Assembly: GCA_022828595.1 (NCBI GenBank)
Contig: JAKGHH010000005.1
Coordinates: 67,079,655-67,143,654, forward strand
Origin: Nelumbo lutea
Taxonomy: Eukaryota > Streptophyta > Magnoliopsida > Proteales > Nelumbonaceae
DNA: 64,000 nt
Reading direction: 5' to 3'
This document shows positions 44,001 through 55,619 of this stretch, piece by piece. The notes below the pieces were generated by a model. That model ran no database searches. It was not told the DNA's origin and saw only the letters and a program-made list of their open reading frames with translations. Position 1 is the first letter of the stretch. Each line of letters begins with the position of its first letter. Both the position numbers and the translations under genes were made by a program.

Positions 44001-45651
44001 TATATCTATTAAAGGGATAGGGGTGGTCTCCCCTCTTGCCAAATGGCAGCCCTATATATTCCATTGGTTTTGGGTTGACGGTTCGACCGTCTGGTTTGAA
44101 TGAATGGCCCATTGGGTCGACAGTTCGACCGTCCGATTCGAATGAACGGCCCATTCTAACAACAGAAATTACAAGCAAAAAATTACTGAACCGTTATGGC
44201 CACCGGTTTTCAAGTCGACGGTTCGACCATACGATTCAAAGGAACGGTTCGTTCTAACAACAAAAATTATAGTGAAAATTTTGAGTGTGTGAGGTCCATT
44301 AAGCAATATCATATGTGTTATGTCAATCGAGTACATGACTCATACGACCCAAAAATGGAATAGTTTTGGCCACCATTTTTTGGGTCAAATGGTTCGACCG
44401 TATGGTTCAAACGATGGCCCATTCTAACAACAAAAATAAAAAAAAATGGCCAAAAAACATTGAATGGGTTGACAGTTTGACCGCCCAGGTCAATGGGTCG
44501 TTGACTGATTAAACGTTTTTTGGCTAGGGACCAATGTTGGGATAAAACGAAAATAGTTGCTTGGATGGTTCCCAATTAAAAAAATAAAAAAAAAGGGTTA
44601 AAAGCCAATGAACATATCAATGGGTCGACAGTTCGACTGCCCAGATCAATGGGTGTTGATCGATTCAATGATTTTTGGCTAGGGACTAGGATTGGGGTAA
44701 AATGGAACCATTGCCTGGATGGTTCCCGGGCCAAAATGTCCATTCGTCTGGGTCAATGGCAGTTCAAAAACCATGTTTTTTTATGCTTTTGGATTTTCAC
44801 TATTCAAAGGTTTATTCTACTATTGGCTTTATATGTGTTTACCACCATTTTATTTCTTCCCTTTTGTTTTTTCTTTGGGGTTTTTTGTACAATGTTTTTT
44901 TTTCCTTACAAGATGATCTACTTTGTCTCTTTCTTTGATTGCGTGTATGTTTAGCTCCATCTCAAAGTGGAACTTTGGACTCGATTTTCATATTTTTTCC
45001 ATGATTTTTCCAATTTGGTGGATTTATGACCTTTTTTTTTTTTTCTGTGTTTAAGGTCACTTTGGATTTATCTTTTAAGGTTTTGGAATTCCTTGCAATG
45101 TCCACCTTTCAACATGACTACAAAGTTATTTCATCTAATTATTGACATCTAAAAAAAAAGACCCAGAAACGGAACCGTTATGGACATCAATTTTTATGTC
45201 GGTGGTTTGACCACCCAATTCGAACGGATGGCCCATTCTAACAACAAAAATAAAAAAAATAAAAAATGGACAAAAACTACAGAATGGGTCATTAACTGAT
45301 TTAACGATTTTTTGCTAGGGACTAGATTTTGGGTATAACGGAACTGGTTGCCTGGACGGTTCTCGGGCCGAACGGTCATACTATCCAGGTCAACTAGGGG
45401 TTCTCGATGTGAAACAAAGGATAACTATGAAGTAGAACTTAGAATTATCATTGTATGATCGTATTCTTTTATATGAAATGCTTTGTTGAAGCAATATTTA
45501 AAAAACGAACACATGATGATCTATTTTAAGTCTTTATACGAGTTTCAAGACTTGAGTAGTTATAACTGCAAGTTTCTTATTAAGAAACCATTGTCTTTTT
45601 TAATGTTGCAACTCCATTCCAATCCTTGCGAAGCAGGGGCCCCTCCACTAG
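44001..45651 (+). mobile_element. Helitron-like unit 4 with GGTTCGACC modules
   Basis: Begins TATATCTATTAAAGGG right after unit 3 and ends CCTTGCGAAGCAGGGGCCCC, then TCCACTAG. CCTTGC and GCAGGG pair around a GAA loop, a good Helitron 3' hairpin. The interior has 6-7 modules built of CGACGGTTCGACCGT, a GGCCCATTCTAACAACA block and GGCTAGGGACTAG. The same modules reappear at 63690-64000. Hydrophobic ORFs at 44649-44954 come from T-rich sequence and are not genes. Confidence 0.5.
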
Positions 45652-47390
45652 TTTAAAGGATTAAATAGTTTTATTTACTATTAAATAATTGATAAATTAA
45701 TAATTAAATTTTGTTGTTAATCAACAAAAAGTATTTAAATTTTTTGTTAATATTTAAAATTTAATAATTCTATTTTTTATTTAATGTTGATTTACAATAA
45801 ATAGTTATTGTTAATTTAACATGAACAAATATTTTTAATAAGTTTAATTTTATTAATCATTTGTAGTAATTTTAATAATTGTTATTATTTTCATTATTTT
45901 TAAATGAAAAATTGATAGACTTTAAATAAATAAAAATAGTTACAAAAGCTAACATTTGTATTAATTAACAAATATATAGAAATGGCAATAGGGCGGGTTT
46001 GGGGTGAGGCACCTCATCCCTGTCCCCACCCCGTAGTCAAGACACTTTACCCCATCCCTAGTGTCAAGTGGGTTTAGGGCAAGGCACCCACTCCTCATTA
46101 AGGATGTTGAATCCTCAAATTTCCTCACCCCGTCCCCAATGTTGGGTGGGTTCAAGGCAATACACCCACTCTCCGTCATCCCAATATTCAATTTGATGAC
46201 AAAAATGATCAAAACGATAGACTGAGTATCAACCACATGGTAAAATTCTAAAAGTACACTAAATTGTCTTTAATTTTCAAAAATGTTATTTTATGAAAAT
46301 TTTTAGAAAATTTATTACATTTATGTAATTTTGAAATTTTATTCAAATATGTTTTTAAATTGTTATTAAATAATTTATTTTCTTCTTAAATGGTTTATTT
46401 ATAGAATTACACTAATTTATCTTATATTTTCTAATATAAAATAATCAATAATTTATTTTTTCCAATATTATACTAATTCATCTTAATATTTTGTGTAATT
46501 ATTGATTCAATTAATTTATAGTTTTCCCTTTCCCTTTCCCATATTCATTTATATTTAATAGTTTTCAATTATTTACAATTAAAATTACATAAATTTTCCT
46601 AAAATTTCTAATATATTTCAATAACTATTTAATACATTTTAATTAGACTTTCAAAAGTTTTATATTTTTTTAATTTCCAAAATGTTATTTTACATAAATG
46701 TAGTTTTATGAAAAAAGTTTTAAAATTTTATTACATTTTTGTAATTATGAAGATTTATTGAAAATTATTTTAAATTGTTATTAAATATTTCTTTTTTATT
46801 AGGTGGTTTACTAACAAAATTACTTTAATACATCTTTTATCTTCCAATTTAAATTAATTAATAATTTCATTTCCAACATTATAATATTTTATTCCCCCAC
46901 TTGCATTTGGTTATTATCTATATTAACAATAATAACTATAATTTTATACTTTTTGATAATTCTTAAATATAATTCTCAATTTTATAGAAATTAGTTAAAG
47001 AGTTTTCTATTTCTATAAAATATTGTTAATCAACATGAGTATAATGGTATTTACCCAAAATACTTTAAAAACTCATGATGAGTTAATTAATAACAATATT
47101 TATTAGCGTTTTGGTAATTCACTAACCATACTAATAAGAACATTTAATTTTTTGTAATTTACTAACCATATTTATTAACTTTTGGTATTAACACTATTTA
47201 ATACTCAATTATTGAATATGGATTGGATTAAATATTAATTAATTAATATGAATATTTTAAAGGAGTGATGATGGATATAGATTGGGGGCAGAGATCTTAT
47301 GAAATGATTAGGGAGTGGGGTAACATGATAAGTTTCTAATGGCTTAGAGGAAATACCTTACGAGGGAGATTCTAAGAATATTTTTGGTTG
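45652..47390. other. AT-rich intergenic stretch
   Basis: No gene is seen. 45980-46190 has a repeat-like part with GGGCGGGTTTGGGG and CCCACTCC blocks resembling the end region of plant hAT MITEs that start ATGGCAAT..GGGCGGG; no second end is found. The rest is long A/T-rich DNA without structure I can name. Confidence 0.5.
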
Positions 47391-47400
47391 TGAATGGTGA

Positions 47401-47534
47401 GTTCACATCTCCACCGTGTATTGGGAACATCTCCCGATGATGACATCATTGGTTGTGGTACTATCATCAGGAGATGTTCCCAATACACGACAGGGATGTG
47501 TTGTGGGGCGTTGTGTGGCGGAGATGTGAATTCA
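47401..47534. mobile_element. Foldback MITE with 10-bp target duplication (copy A)
   Basis: TGAATGGTGA stands at 47391-47400 and 47535-47544. The element's ends GTTCACATCTCC and GGAGATGTGAATTC are inverted. Inside, GTGTATTGGGAACATCTCC and GGAGATGTTCCCAATACAC form a perfect inner stem around ~30 bp. The 9-10 bp duplication suggests a Mutator-type origin. Relatives: 50946-51115 and 56076-56246. Confidence 0.8.
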
Positions 47535-47544
47535 TGAATGGTGA

Positions 47545-48660
47545 CTTGGCTTAATGAGAGTGGTGGGGAGGAGAGAGGAGAGAGAGAGAGAGAGAGTTAA
47601 GGAGAATGTAGGGTGAGGGTAATGGAATTAGGAGAGGCATGCTGAGCGTATTGCAATGCACAAGCTTTTTTAAGTGAAAGTTAAACAATAGAATTATATA
47701 AAAGTATATAATTGTTTTATATTTTAAGTTTTTAATAACCAATGCGATTAACCTCGATTTGAGTTGGTTGGTTTTCTAGTATTTCCAATTGATTTCCAAT
47801 TGGTTTTGGTTTAGCAAATTTTTAACTCGACCAAGTTATGTTAGTTCTAATTTTGCCATTTATAAATTGACCAAAATTGAACAAACCCAACCACATATGT
47901 ATTAATATTTATATTTTAAATATGATTTTTAATTCAGGAAAATGGAAGAATTCTCATATTTCTTAATCTAAAATATTTTATATCATAAATTTATTTATTT
48001 TTAATAATACCATTATAATTTATTAAATTTAAATTTAATTTATAAGTTTAATTCTTTTGAACAAATAAACCAAACCAAAATAGACCCAAACTGATGCAAC
48101 CTGAGCAGGCAGGTTTTCACTAATGGTCAATCGTTTTAGGTGACAAACTCCCAATCTAATTAGGTCAATTTGATTGGTGAAACAACCTATAACCGAGCTA
48201 AACCAATCATTGAACACTCATAATTTCAACTAAATTAATAGTCTGGTCTCTAATAAACTACAATAGTTGAATCTCCAATGATAATTAAAAATTTATAACC
48301 AAAATACACAATTATTAAAAATAAATTTACAATGAAAATTAGTACCAAATGTAGCCTTACTTTTTTCTTAGTTAGAACTATTCATCGACCATATACTTTA
48401 CCACTTATTAATAGAAAATGTTTAGATCTTAGTTGAACCCTAATATAAAGCTCAAAGCCCGGTGTACATTATGTAATATATTAGTCATATATTCTAATTT
48501 TTCATTTCTTAACTTATTCCCATTAATTACATATCTGGTATGTCAAAAATATTACTATCCAAATACAACTATGCAAAAGAAATGAAAATGTAAAAACATA
48601 GTACCATTTTTTGTAACGCTTTCGTAATGGTAGGGTTAGGATTTTCAGTTCAGTTTGGTT
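47545..48660. other. Intergenic AT-rich stretch
   Basis: A (GA)n microsatellite at 47573-47596. At 47740-48240 there are TTGGTTTGG and CCAAACC words that face each other and may be a degenerate MITE. No gene is seen. Confidence 0.45.
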
Positions 48661-49453
48661 TTAGCGGTTATCGAGTGAATGCTCTTTTTTTTTTTTTGAA
48701 AGAAGCCTCGATGAAGAGTCCCTTTCAACAGAATTATTTGGAATAGTAGACCACGTAAAAGGTCGAGACAAAGATAATCCTCGTCTGGCAATTACATGAA
48801 CAGTACCATTTGCCGTCCGTCGCACATAATTCATCAAGCAAGAACGAAGGGTAGATAAAATGCTCTTGCAGGCAGTAATGATGTGGATCAACTGCCACGG
48901 CGAATGGAGATCATCCACCAACATGAGTTTGAAAATACTAAAAGCATCACCTTCAATAATAACAGAGGATAAATGAAGCTCTTGGACTAAAAGTAGACCA
49001 TGATGAAGAGCCAAAGCTTCAGCCATAATAGAACTGTTAAAGTTAATATAATAGGCAAAGCTCTTGCAAGAAGAAACTTACCATTAAAAGCAGCATCAAC
49101 GTTCACTTTTAAAGAATTTGCAGCAGGTTTTGACCACACTTCCACCAATCCATGGGCCATGATTGTCAAAGTTGCAGAAGGCATGGGATCCAAAAGACTT
49201 AAGCACCAATCAATTTCAGCATAGGATCGAATTGAACACCATCAAATAAATGAGCATTTCGGGCATACCAGATTTGTTTCATAATAATTCCACCTCGAAA
49301 GAAATAGCCATCCATCATGGAATTGAGTTGACAATCTCGCTGCCACCAACAATAGAGAATTGCCGATATATCTATAATTTGCAAATCAATTCTGAGATTC
49401 AAGCATGACCCAAGCCAAATTGGTTTAACCGCTAATACAACAAGACAGTACAA
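48661..49453 (-). mobile_element. LINE 3' end (zinc region and RNase H)
   Basis: Minus strand: 49453-49199 is a zf-RVT tail (MKQIWYARNAHLFDGVQFDP). 49193-48987 starts the RNase H-like domain (KPAANSLKVNVDAAFNGKF). 49026-48661 continues it (EALALHHGLLLVQELHLSS, IIEGDAFSIF, YVRRTANGTVHVIAR). The A-tail is the T-run at about 48687-48699. 5'-truncated, at least one frameshift. Confidence 0.8.
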
Positions 49454-49616
49454 ATTGCCTGCATATCTATAATTTGCAAATCATCAATGCTCTTTTACAT
49501 TTATTAACTATTATCAAATGTATTTATAAGAACAAGACAGTCCATAATTTGGATCTATGCAACCATTCCAAATTTCAATTCGACCCAATGTATTATGGCA
49601 CACTTTAATGGTAGAA

Positions 49617-50077
49617 CTAGTGAATGAGCCTTACTAACTACGAGGAATTAGCAAAATTAAATTTATATTGTGGAATCAATACTGTTAAATTTATATTTAT
49701 TAATATTTTAAATAATTATTAAAAAATTAAAAATTATTTTTTCAATAATTATTAGAATATAGATTTTTTTTGTTATGGTATATAAAGGGTTAATGATTAA
49801 TTGAGATTGATAAAACGTAAACAAAAGTGGTTGTCGATAACCATTTTTGCATTTTATGCATTTTGTTTATGAATTTATTGAAAATGGTGGTAGTGGGTTG
49901 TGGGCTTAAACATGTGTCTAGTTTCTATAAAATGAGAAGGCCATTTATCTGAATGGTGGTAGTGGGCTGTGGGCTTTAATGAAACTTCTCAGAAAATGCC
50001 ATGTGTCTAAATTTGAAAAAGCCACGTGTTTGAATGGTAAGGGACCGTAGCCTGGAAGCATTTCTTTAATATATATA
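49617..50077 (-). mobile_element. Helitron-like element abutting a second copy (unit A)
   Basis: On the minus strand it ends CTCATTCACTAG next to a T, with a degenerate hairpin upstream. Its left (5') part is TATATATTAAAGAAATGC. It shares with 50078-50650 the whole order of sequence blocks, e.g. AAATTAAATTTATATT and GGTTGTCGATAACC/GGTTGTGGATAACC, at an offset of 461 bp. Confidence 0.5.
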
Positions 50078-50650
50078 CTAGTGAGTGACCTCGTACTAAG
50101 TACGGGGAATCATTAAATTAAATTTATATTATGGAATCAATATTGTTAAATTTATATTTATTAATATTTTAAATAATTATTAAAATTTTAATAAATATTT
50201 ATTTAAAAAAATTAAAATTTCAATAATTATTAGAATATGAATAGTTTTCTTTTGTTATAATAAGTAGAGGGTTAATGATTTATTAAGATTGATAGAATGT
50301 AGGCATAAGTGGTTGTGGATAACCACTTTTGCATTTTCTGCATTTTTTTTAGGAATGGATTGAAAATGGTTATGGATTGTGGGCTTTAGCAACAACATCT
50401 TAGAACATGCTACGTGTCTAGCTTTCTAAAAAAATGAAAAGGCCATGTGTCTGAATGGTGGGAGCTATAGCTTAGTAGTGGGTTATTAGCAGGAATTTCT
50501 CAGAAATTGTCACATGTATAGCTTTTTAGAAAATAATAAAGCCACCTGTCTTAGTGGTGGTAGTGAACTGTGGATTTTAACAACTCAGAAAATGCCATGT
50601 GTGTGAATGGTGGGGGCTATAGCTTGAAAGCCTTCCTTTAATATATTAGA
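50078..50650 (-). mobile_element. Helitron-like element abutting a second copy (unit B)
   Basis: Minus strand: starts after A/T with TCTAATATATTAAAGGAAGG and ends with hairpin CCCCGTACTTAGTACGAGG (7 of 8 pairs, 3-nt loop), then TCACTCACTAG. This is a good non-autonomous Helitron pattern. Its CTAG end touches the 5' end of unit A with no spacer. Several GGGCTGTGGGCTTTAA and GCCATGTGTCT blocks repeat inside. Confidence 0.6.
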
Positions 50651-50945
50651 TAGGCCCAAAATCATGTTTTAGATTCATCTATCCTACGACCAAATGTGGA
50701 TCTGGTCATTTAAACTTACAAAACTCACAATTAAAGGTTCAAAAATTTGATACAATTGTATCATCTTGGGTGCTCTTTGATATTCCTAATAAGGTGTGTT
50801 TCAGATTTTGAGCACGTTCATGATGTATGCTTGCCTAAAACTGGCCCCTTAAGCAAATTTGAAAAAAATCCAAGAAAAAATACACCCAATATGGACTAAC
50901 AAGCAAATTGGGTGTTTCAATACTTTGACTATTGGTGCCATGTTT

Positions 50946-51115
50946 TACAAAAGAGATCATATTCTTGGTGCCATGTTTTACCCCACGAGCGCCCCACAAC
51001 ACCTCCCACCCGTATATTAGGAACATCTCCCCATGATAAGTATAGGAAATGTTCCTAATACATGTTGAGATGTGCATGTAAGACACTTGTAGGGTGCCAA
51101 TGTGATCTCTTACAA
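50946..51115. mobile_element. Foldback MITE copy B
   Basis: TTTACAAAAGAGATCATATT on the left and AATGTGATCTCTTACAAAT on the right are inverted. The core again has TATTAGGAACATCTCC and GGAAATGTTCCTAATA. A 17-bp direct repeat TTGGTGCCATGTTTTAC (at about 50932 and 50967) adjoins the left end. No clear target duplication. Confidence 0.6.
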
Positions 51116-51179
51116 ATACCAGGAATCTAGAAGATGAGAACAAGAAGACATTTATTTCTAAGAAGCCTAACACAATAAC

Positions 51180-52185
51180 TATGATAACTATTAAATGGCA
51201 ACATGGATATTAAAATTTGAACTTATTATTTGTATAGGGCACCTATATTTAAATTCATTTTAAAATAAATAAAAATGTAAAAAATCTAATAAAATTAGTA
51301 AAAATCAGAACAAATTTATCTAAACAATTAATAAAAAAAATATTTTTTAAATTCAACTTAGAATAATAAAAACTAACAAAATTTATCCAACTATAATAAC
51401 AATTAATGAACATTAATAGATAAATTAATAAAAATCATTATAAATTTATCTAACGATACATAACTCAAAAGTAATGCTTGGGTTGGAACCAATTTAATTA
51501 GATTTTCCCAATTGAAAATGTAATAAGGGTTCTTCAACTTGAATTTTGTTTAACAAAGCCAATGCATGGTACAAGGCCCTGCTAGAAGACTCACAGTTGA
51601 GTTGAGCTAAATTGACAGCCACTTTAATAGACTAACAAGCATTACCACCTTGTCCATGTCCAACCAAAACACTTTGCACCACATTGGGAAGTGCATGTGG
51701 GGCTGTCGCCCAATAATGCAGATTTATTCTTCAATCGAAATACATTTGTCCAATTTAATTCAGAACAACCAACTAACCAAACTCGTCTTTATTGCAATAA
51801 TGAAAGTTCTTCATGCAACAACAAACATTATGAGTACCCAAAGAAAGTGAACGAAGCAATAAAAACTTGGTAGGATCGAGTTTCATTTACATTTCAAGCT
51901 CAAAAGCAGGGTCCGGCTGAAAAGAAACCAGCACTAACCAGTTTGCTTTTGGTATCTTAAATAATCTTCAATTAAAAGTTAGGAATTGTAGATGCATAAT
52001 AATAATTAGAAGATCCTTGGGAAGTTGGGATGTAGCCTCATGCTATTACGAGGTGTTACCAGGTGCTACCAGATTCGTGCATCAAATGTTTTTTTTCCCT
52101 TAAACAAAAATTATTCATTATTTTATTATTTTTGTCAAAATAATTAAAAATAAAATATAATAAAAAAATAAAATATAAATGAGTT
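51180..52185. other. Intergenic stretch
   Basis: AT-rich to 51480, then about 700 bp of more balanced composition (51500-52100) with no recognised coding sequence. Short ORFs near 51650-51873 in two frames show no conserved family. Confidence 0.5.
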
Positions 52186-52193
52186 TCAATTCT

Positions 52194-52885
52194 TAGGGCT
52201 GTTCATAAGAAGGCCCAACCCGATCAATCCGACCAATCTGGACCGATCCAACCTAAATCGACCAGGTTTTCTTCAGCATCAGTCAATTTCAGGTTGTACA
52301 AATTCATAAACCGATGGTTCGAGTCAGTTTTGGTTTTCTTGTGTGAAAATCAAATCCGACCTGACCCGACCTAACTTAGTTCCTACTTAACTAACTTGTC
52401 TCTATCCTAATTCCTAATTACAACCTAACCTAGTCTTCTAGTTAGAAATAACATTAATGACAAGTATTGTAAGACAACTAGACAAAGATTTTTTTTGGAA
52501 AAGTTTAAAGAAAAGAATCAAAGGATCCTAGTTTCTATAGTTTTTTACACCAAATAATCAATTAAAGTTAGAATTATGTGTCATTTTTTACTTAGATTAG
52601 AACTTAGAAAGTTTATTGAAATATACAAATTTCAGTCTTCTTTCTCTAATAAAGTTTGACTTTCTATTTTCTTGATAACTTTTGTCTTCTATTCTAATTC
52701 TAACTTGGTCCACCCCCTTAGCCGAAACTGATCCAAACCGACCCAACCCAACTCAATTCAAACCGACCAAGTCGGTTTTACTTAATACTGGGTCGATTTT
52801 GATTTCCATCTCAGGTAACCTGACCAGGTTAGATCGCTTGGAAAAACCTCATTAAACCAACCCAACCTGACCATAAAAAACCCTA
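52194..52885. mobile_element. hAT-type element (TAGGGCTGT family), copy 3
   Basis: Left end TAGGGCTGTTCATAAGAAGG, the same as one end of copy 4 at 63010-63519. Right end AAAAAACCCTA. The 8-bp flanks TCAATTCT and TCGATTCC match in 6 of 8. Sub-terminal CCGACC/GGTCGG words in both arms. 692 bp, no transposase. Confidence 0.65.
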
Positions 52886-53124
52886 TCGATTCCCAATATG
52901 TTTAGATTTTCCTTTTTCATTATCTTTATATTTAATTATTTTAATGGCATTGGAACATATGTCACACAGCCACTGAGTACTCACTCATTGTACTTACCTA
53001 ACATGCCTACTACATACGTACCCGCAATGCTTTAGATTAAAGTGAATTTGCAAGATATCCCATGTAACTCTCGAATTCTGAATTTCGCACTAAAGGTCAT
53101 ATACTTCGACTACATGCCGATGGG
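52886..53124. other. Upstream region of the KCS gene
   Basis: AT-rich, with no clear TATA box at a fixed distance from the ATG at 53200. The 3' part carries a small retroposon tail insertion (next entry). Confidence 0.4.
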
Positions 53125-53167
53125 ATAACTAATTAACATTTTTTTTGGAAGGCAATAACTAATTGAC
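53125..53167 (-). mobile_element. Tail-only retroposon insertion 4, just upstream of KCS
   Basis: ATAACTAATTAAC (53125-53137) and ATAACTAATTGAC (53155-53167), 12 of 13 equal, bracket ATTTTTTTTGGAAGGCA. On the minus strand the insert is a short stub ending in CCAAAAAAAAT. It lies 33 bp before the KCS start codon, so probably in its 5' UTR or core promoter. Confidence 0.65.
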
Positions 53168-53199
53168 TTTCGGGTGACTGTTTACAGTACGACTATTAA

Positions 53200-54754
53200 A
53201 TGGATTCACACTCCACGGAAGTGGTGTTCATCAAAACCATCGAAATCCAGAAGAGATCTATTAAATTTAATTTGTTAGCTAGTAATCTTGAGGTACGTGA
53301 AGCTTGGGTTATATAACTTCATTACTCACATCTTAACATTATGTGTCATCGTCCCTCTCATTCTCAATCTTGTAACTCTCAATCGTGACGAGGTAATCTC
53401 GCAAATGAACTTGGAGTTTGTTCGCCACCTTTGGCTCTACCTCCAGCACAAACCGGGGAATGCACTTGTTTACTTAGCTTTGGTTCTATTGATCAGTTAC
53501 TTTATTGTTTATATGATGACTCCCCCTCGCCCTGTCTACCTTCTGGACTACTCCCTCTATAGCGCGCCTCTGGCCCAGAAAGTTGGGTTCCATCGGTTTA
53601 GGAAGCTGTTGGGGTTTTTTAGGGAGTTTCATGAATCGTCCATCGAATTCCAGGCCAAGATACTTTCGCGCTCTGGGATAGGGGAGGAGTCCTACGGCCC
53701 CGACGGACTGCTACGACTGCCACCCGCCACTACTTTAGCCTTATCCAGGGAAGAGACGGAGCAAGTTGTATTTGGCGCCTTGGACAATCTCTTTGCCAAC
53801 AACTCCTCCGTCAAGGCCGAGGACATTGGAATCCTCGTCGTGAACTGCAGCCTGTTCTGTCCGTCACCTTCAATTTCCTCCATGATTGTCAGTAAGTATA
53901 AATTACGAGAGAGCATCAAGAGCTTTAGCTTTGGAGGTATGGGATGCAGCGCTGGACTTATTTCCATTAACGTCGCTCAGGAGTTGCTGAAGGTTTGTCC
54001 AAACACCTACGCCCTCGTTGTTAGTACCGAAAACCTTACACAGAACTTTTACTTTGGCAACAACAAATCTATGCTAGTGACCAACTGCTTATTCCGGGTT
54101 GGTGGGGCAGCTATTTTGCTGTCAAACAAGTCGATTGACAAGCACCGGGCCAAGTACAAACTTGATCATGTCGTCAGGACCCACTCTGGGGCCGACAATA
54201 AGGCATACCTCTGCGTGCAGCGAGACGAAGATGAAGTAGGCGGAGCTGGTATCTCCCTATCCAAGGATCTCATCGCCATCGCCGGACTATCACTCAAGGC
54301 CAACATCACCAGATTGGGCCCTCTCGTCCTACCAATCAGTGAGCAGTTTATTTTCATAGCCACTCTGCTGGCTAAGAAGGTGTTCAGAACCAAGATCAAG
54401 GCTTATGTTCCAGACTTCAAGCAGGTGTTCGACCATTTCTGCATACATGCCGGTGGAAAGGCCGTGATCGAAGGGATGGAGAAGAACCTGCAATTGCTGC
54501 CGATAAATGTAGAGGCTTCACGGATGACCCTGCATCGTTTCGGCAACACATCATCGAGCTCCGTCTGGTATGAACTAGCCTACATAGAAGCCAAGGGTAG
54601 GATGCGGGAGGGCCATCGCATCTGGCAGATTGCGTTCGGGAGTGGCTTCAAGTGTAACAGCGCTGTTTGGAAAGCTCTTCGGAATGTGACGCCCTCACGT
54701 AAGAGTCCATGGGAAGATTGCATCGGCAAATATCCTGTCCAAGTAGGTCCTTAA
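53200..54754 (+). CDS. 3-ketoacyl-CoA synthase (KCS), very long-chain fatty-acid elongation; apparent 1-base frame break near the N-terminus
   Basis: KCS joins malonyl-CoA to a long acyl-CoA in the ER membrane, the first and chain-length-setting step for waxes, suberin and sphingolipid acyl chains. The main frame (53288-54754, 489 codons with stop) has two N-terminal membrane spans (about residues 10-30 and 58-78 of that frame), FGGMGCSAG with the catalytic Cys (220), HAGGK with His (387) and LHRFGNTSSSS with Asn (420). These correspond closely to Cys223/His391/Asn424 of Arabidopsis FAE1. The stop follows a usual KCS end (CIGKYPV). This frame has no ATG before codon 40 and a TAG upstream. The ATG at 53200 opens 30 codons (MDSHSTEVV... 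ending LLASNL) that lead to the conserved RYVKLG but one base out of phase (extra G near 53290). If that base is an error the protein is about 517 aa, normal for the family; if real, the gene is newly broken. Single coding exon. Which KCS clade it belongs to I cannot say. Confidence 0.9.
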
Positions 54755-54944
54755 TTAGTCTCGTCGGTTATTAGAAGCCATGAAATTAAGGTATCCATAT
54801 ATAGTATAATAAGGAATAATAATTCTGAATCCCATGAGGTGATTAGTTGGAGTTGTTTAATTCGTATAAATGGCTCAAAGAAGTCTATCTTTTAGATGCA
54901 TATATCTTATGTTCATGTATTTTTTTTTGGAAGATGCTTTTATT

Positions 54945-55505
54945 CTATTTTGGCCGTAAGGGCAATTTTAGGCCCTTGTACCAATAAAATTAATATTTTT
55001 AATATAAAATTTAAAATAGTTTAATTTTTAAAAAATATATTAAATAAGGGCAAAAATACTGTTCATCTTCTTCCTCCTCCAAACCACTTCCACCCCAACT
55101 TCATGAACCTTAATGACCACTATCCATTAGCACGCCGCCGTCTCCGGCAACCTCCGACAATGCCTCCGCCCACCTCCTCCTCCGTCCAACGCTGTCTCCT
55201 CCACCAACCTTCGGCAATGCTACATCTGCCCACCTTTTCCCCAGCCCTGCAAATCTCAATGACTACCATCCACCACTGTCGCCTCTACCTCCGCCCACCT
55301 GACATGAGGTGGACGGTGGCGACAGTGCTGATGGATGGTGACCCTTGAGGTTCATGGGGCTGGGGCGGAAGTGGTTTGGAGGAGGAAGAACATGAACAAT
55401 GTTTTTGCCCTTATTTGATATATTTTTTAAAAAGTTAGTCTATTTTAGAAATTATATTAAAATGCTTGCTTTTATTGATATTAAGGCCTAAAAATTACCT
55501 TTATT
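54945..55505. mobile_element. Long inverted-repeat element (MITE) downstream of KCS
   Basis: Left arm, with GGCAATTTTAGGCCC, TATTAAATAAGGGCAAAAAT and CTTCTTCCTCCTCCAAACC, is matched inverted by the right arm ending GGCCTAAAAATTACC. The arms are about 150 bp, extending to 190 bp with inner blocks ATCCATTAGCAC/GTGCTGATGGAT. The centre is GC-rich (CCGCCGTCTCCGGCAACC). Transcribed, it would fold into a long hairpin. No clear target duplication. Confidence 0.7.
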
Positions 55506-55619
55506 AGCTATACTCCCTTTTCTTTTCAATGAATGCATGGCAAGATACATGTTTCCCACCACTAAATTAGGTGTAATGCCTTATATATCTTTTAATAAAG
55601 CTTATTACGTAGGGCTGAA

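Noticed and set aside
44649..44954. Hydrophobic 101-codon ORF as a membrane protein
   Set aside because: It is produced by a T-rich stretch inside a repeat unit; overlapping frames are equally hydrophobic.
51650..51873. Overlapping ORFs of 60-66 codons
   Set aside because: Two frames equally open, no recognisable motif, no promoter or neighbours; left as intergenic.
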